A stretch of DNA of 64,000 bases from Aphrocallistes beatrix (lineage: Eukaryota > Porifera > Hexactinellida > Sceptrulophora > Aphrocallistidae), in NCBI GenBank assembly GCA_963281255.1, contig OY725492.1, positions 5,149,571-5,213,570 of the forward strand. Reading direction: 5' to 3'. The first letter of the stretch is position 1. Every line of letters begins with the position of its first letter. Shown here piece by piece: positions 63,971 through 64,000 of the stretch. The position numbers were made by a program, and so were the translations under genes. Below the pieces are notes generated by a model. The model was not told where the DNA came from, searched no databases, and was given only the letters and a program-made list of their open reading frames with translations.

Positions 63971-64000
63971 TTAGTGATCAAACTGCTAGAATGGAATGTT

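Noticed and set aside
1..64000. tRNA, rRNA or other known structural RNA genes
   Set aside because: I looked for tRNA-like A/B boxes and cloverleaf ends and for rRNA words and recognised none; a covariance-model scan would be needed to be certain.

Overview
The window is nuclear DNA of an animal: roughly two-thirds A+T, full of DNA transposons of eukaryotic type (mariner/Tc1, pogo-like, hAT, TTAA-site and Helitron-like elements), with one spliced gene whose exons encode the C-terminal half of condensin subunit G (NCAPG/CAP-G). The species cannot be named from the sequence; a marine or freshwater invertebrate is plausible. There is one 200-N assembly gap (47862-48061).

The main content, from 4.0 to 60.0 kb, is an expanded family of about 21 short, single-exon genes that I cannot assign to any known family. 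I call them the FNKR family after their most constant motif, NRFNKRKWKRK. Each encodes a core of about 100 residues: a variable start (often MNTSQ/MNNSQ), a predicted strand ending in VYG.L, a charged helix with EFN.LRKQSF, then IPENAF and a strongly basic stretch that looks like a nuclear localisation or nucleic-acid-binding segment. A polar, fast-changing tail of 0-150 residues follows. Copies 2-20 lie on the minus strand and copies 1 and 21, at the edges, on the plus strand. Tails fall into groups: A (copies 5, 6, 11), B (4, 8, 10, 14, 16), C (7, 13, 17, 19), D (12, 18) and single types (1, 2, 3, 20, 21). Copies 5, 9, 10 and 15 are broken by indels or a stop; another fragment lies at 9.8 kb. 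Most genes have a TATA box about 40-75 bp upstream of the ATG, so 5' leaders should be very short.

A second small family (family X) has two members, one at each side of the array (2.4 kb plus strand, 52.7 kb minus strand), with the same TATA-close-to-ATG layout.

The array grew by segmental duplication. About 7 kb at 13.0-20.4 kb recurs at 27.3-34.2 kb, and an intergenic unit of about 4-5 kb is present at 22.0-27.3, 38.5-42.9 and, in diverged form, 43.1-46.0 kb. One breakpoint lies inside the conserved core of a gene (copy 12), which joins the front of one paralog to the tail of another. The duplications supply 'empty sites' that fix the ends of several transposons, including a Helitron-like element of about 530 bp (eight near-complete copies) that inserts between A and T without target duplication.

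Right of the array lie a 1.9 kb TTAA-flanked element (53.4-55.4 kb), a hAT relic with an 8-bp target duplication (57.1-58.0 kb), smaller MITEs, FNKR copy 21, and finally the NCAPG exons (62.1-64.0 kb). Clusters of the word TCTAC/GTAGA occur upstream of several array genes and in two unrelated places (56.3 and 60.4 kb), and may be binding sites for a shared regulator.
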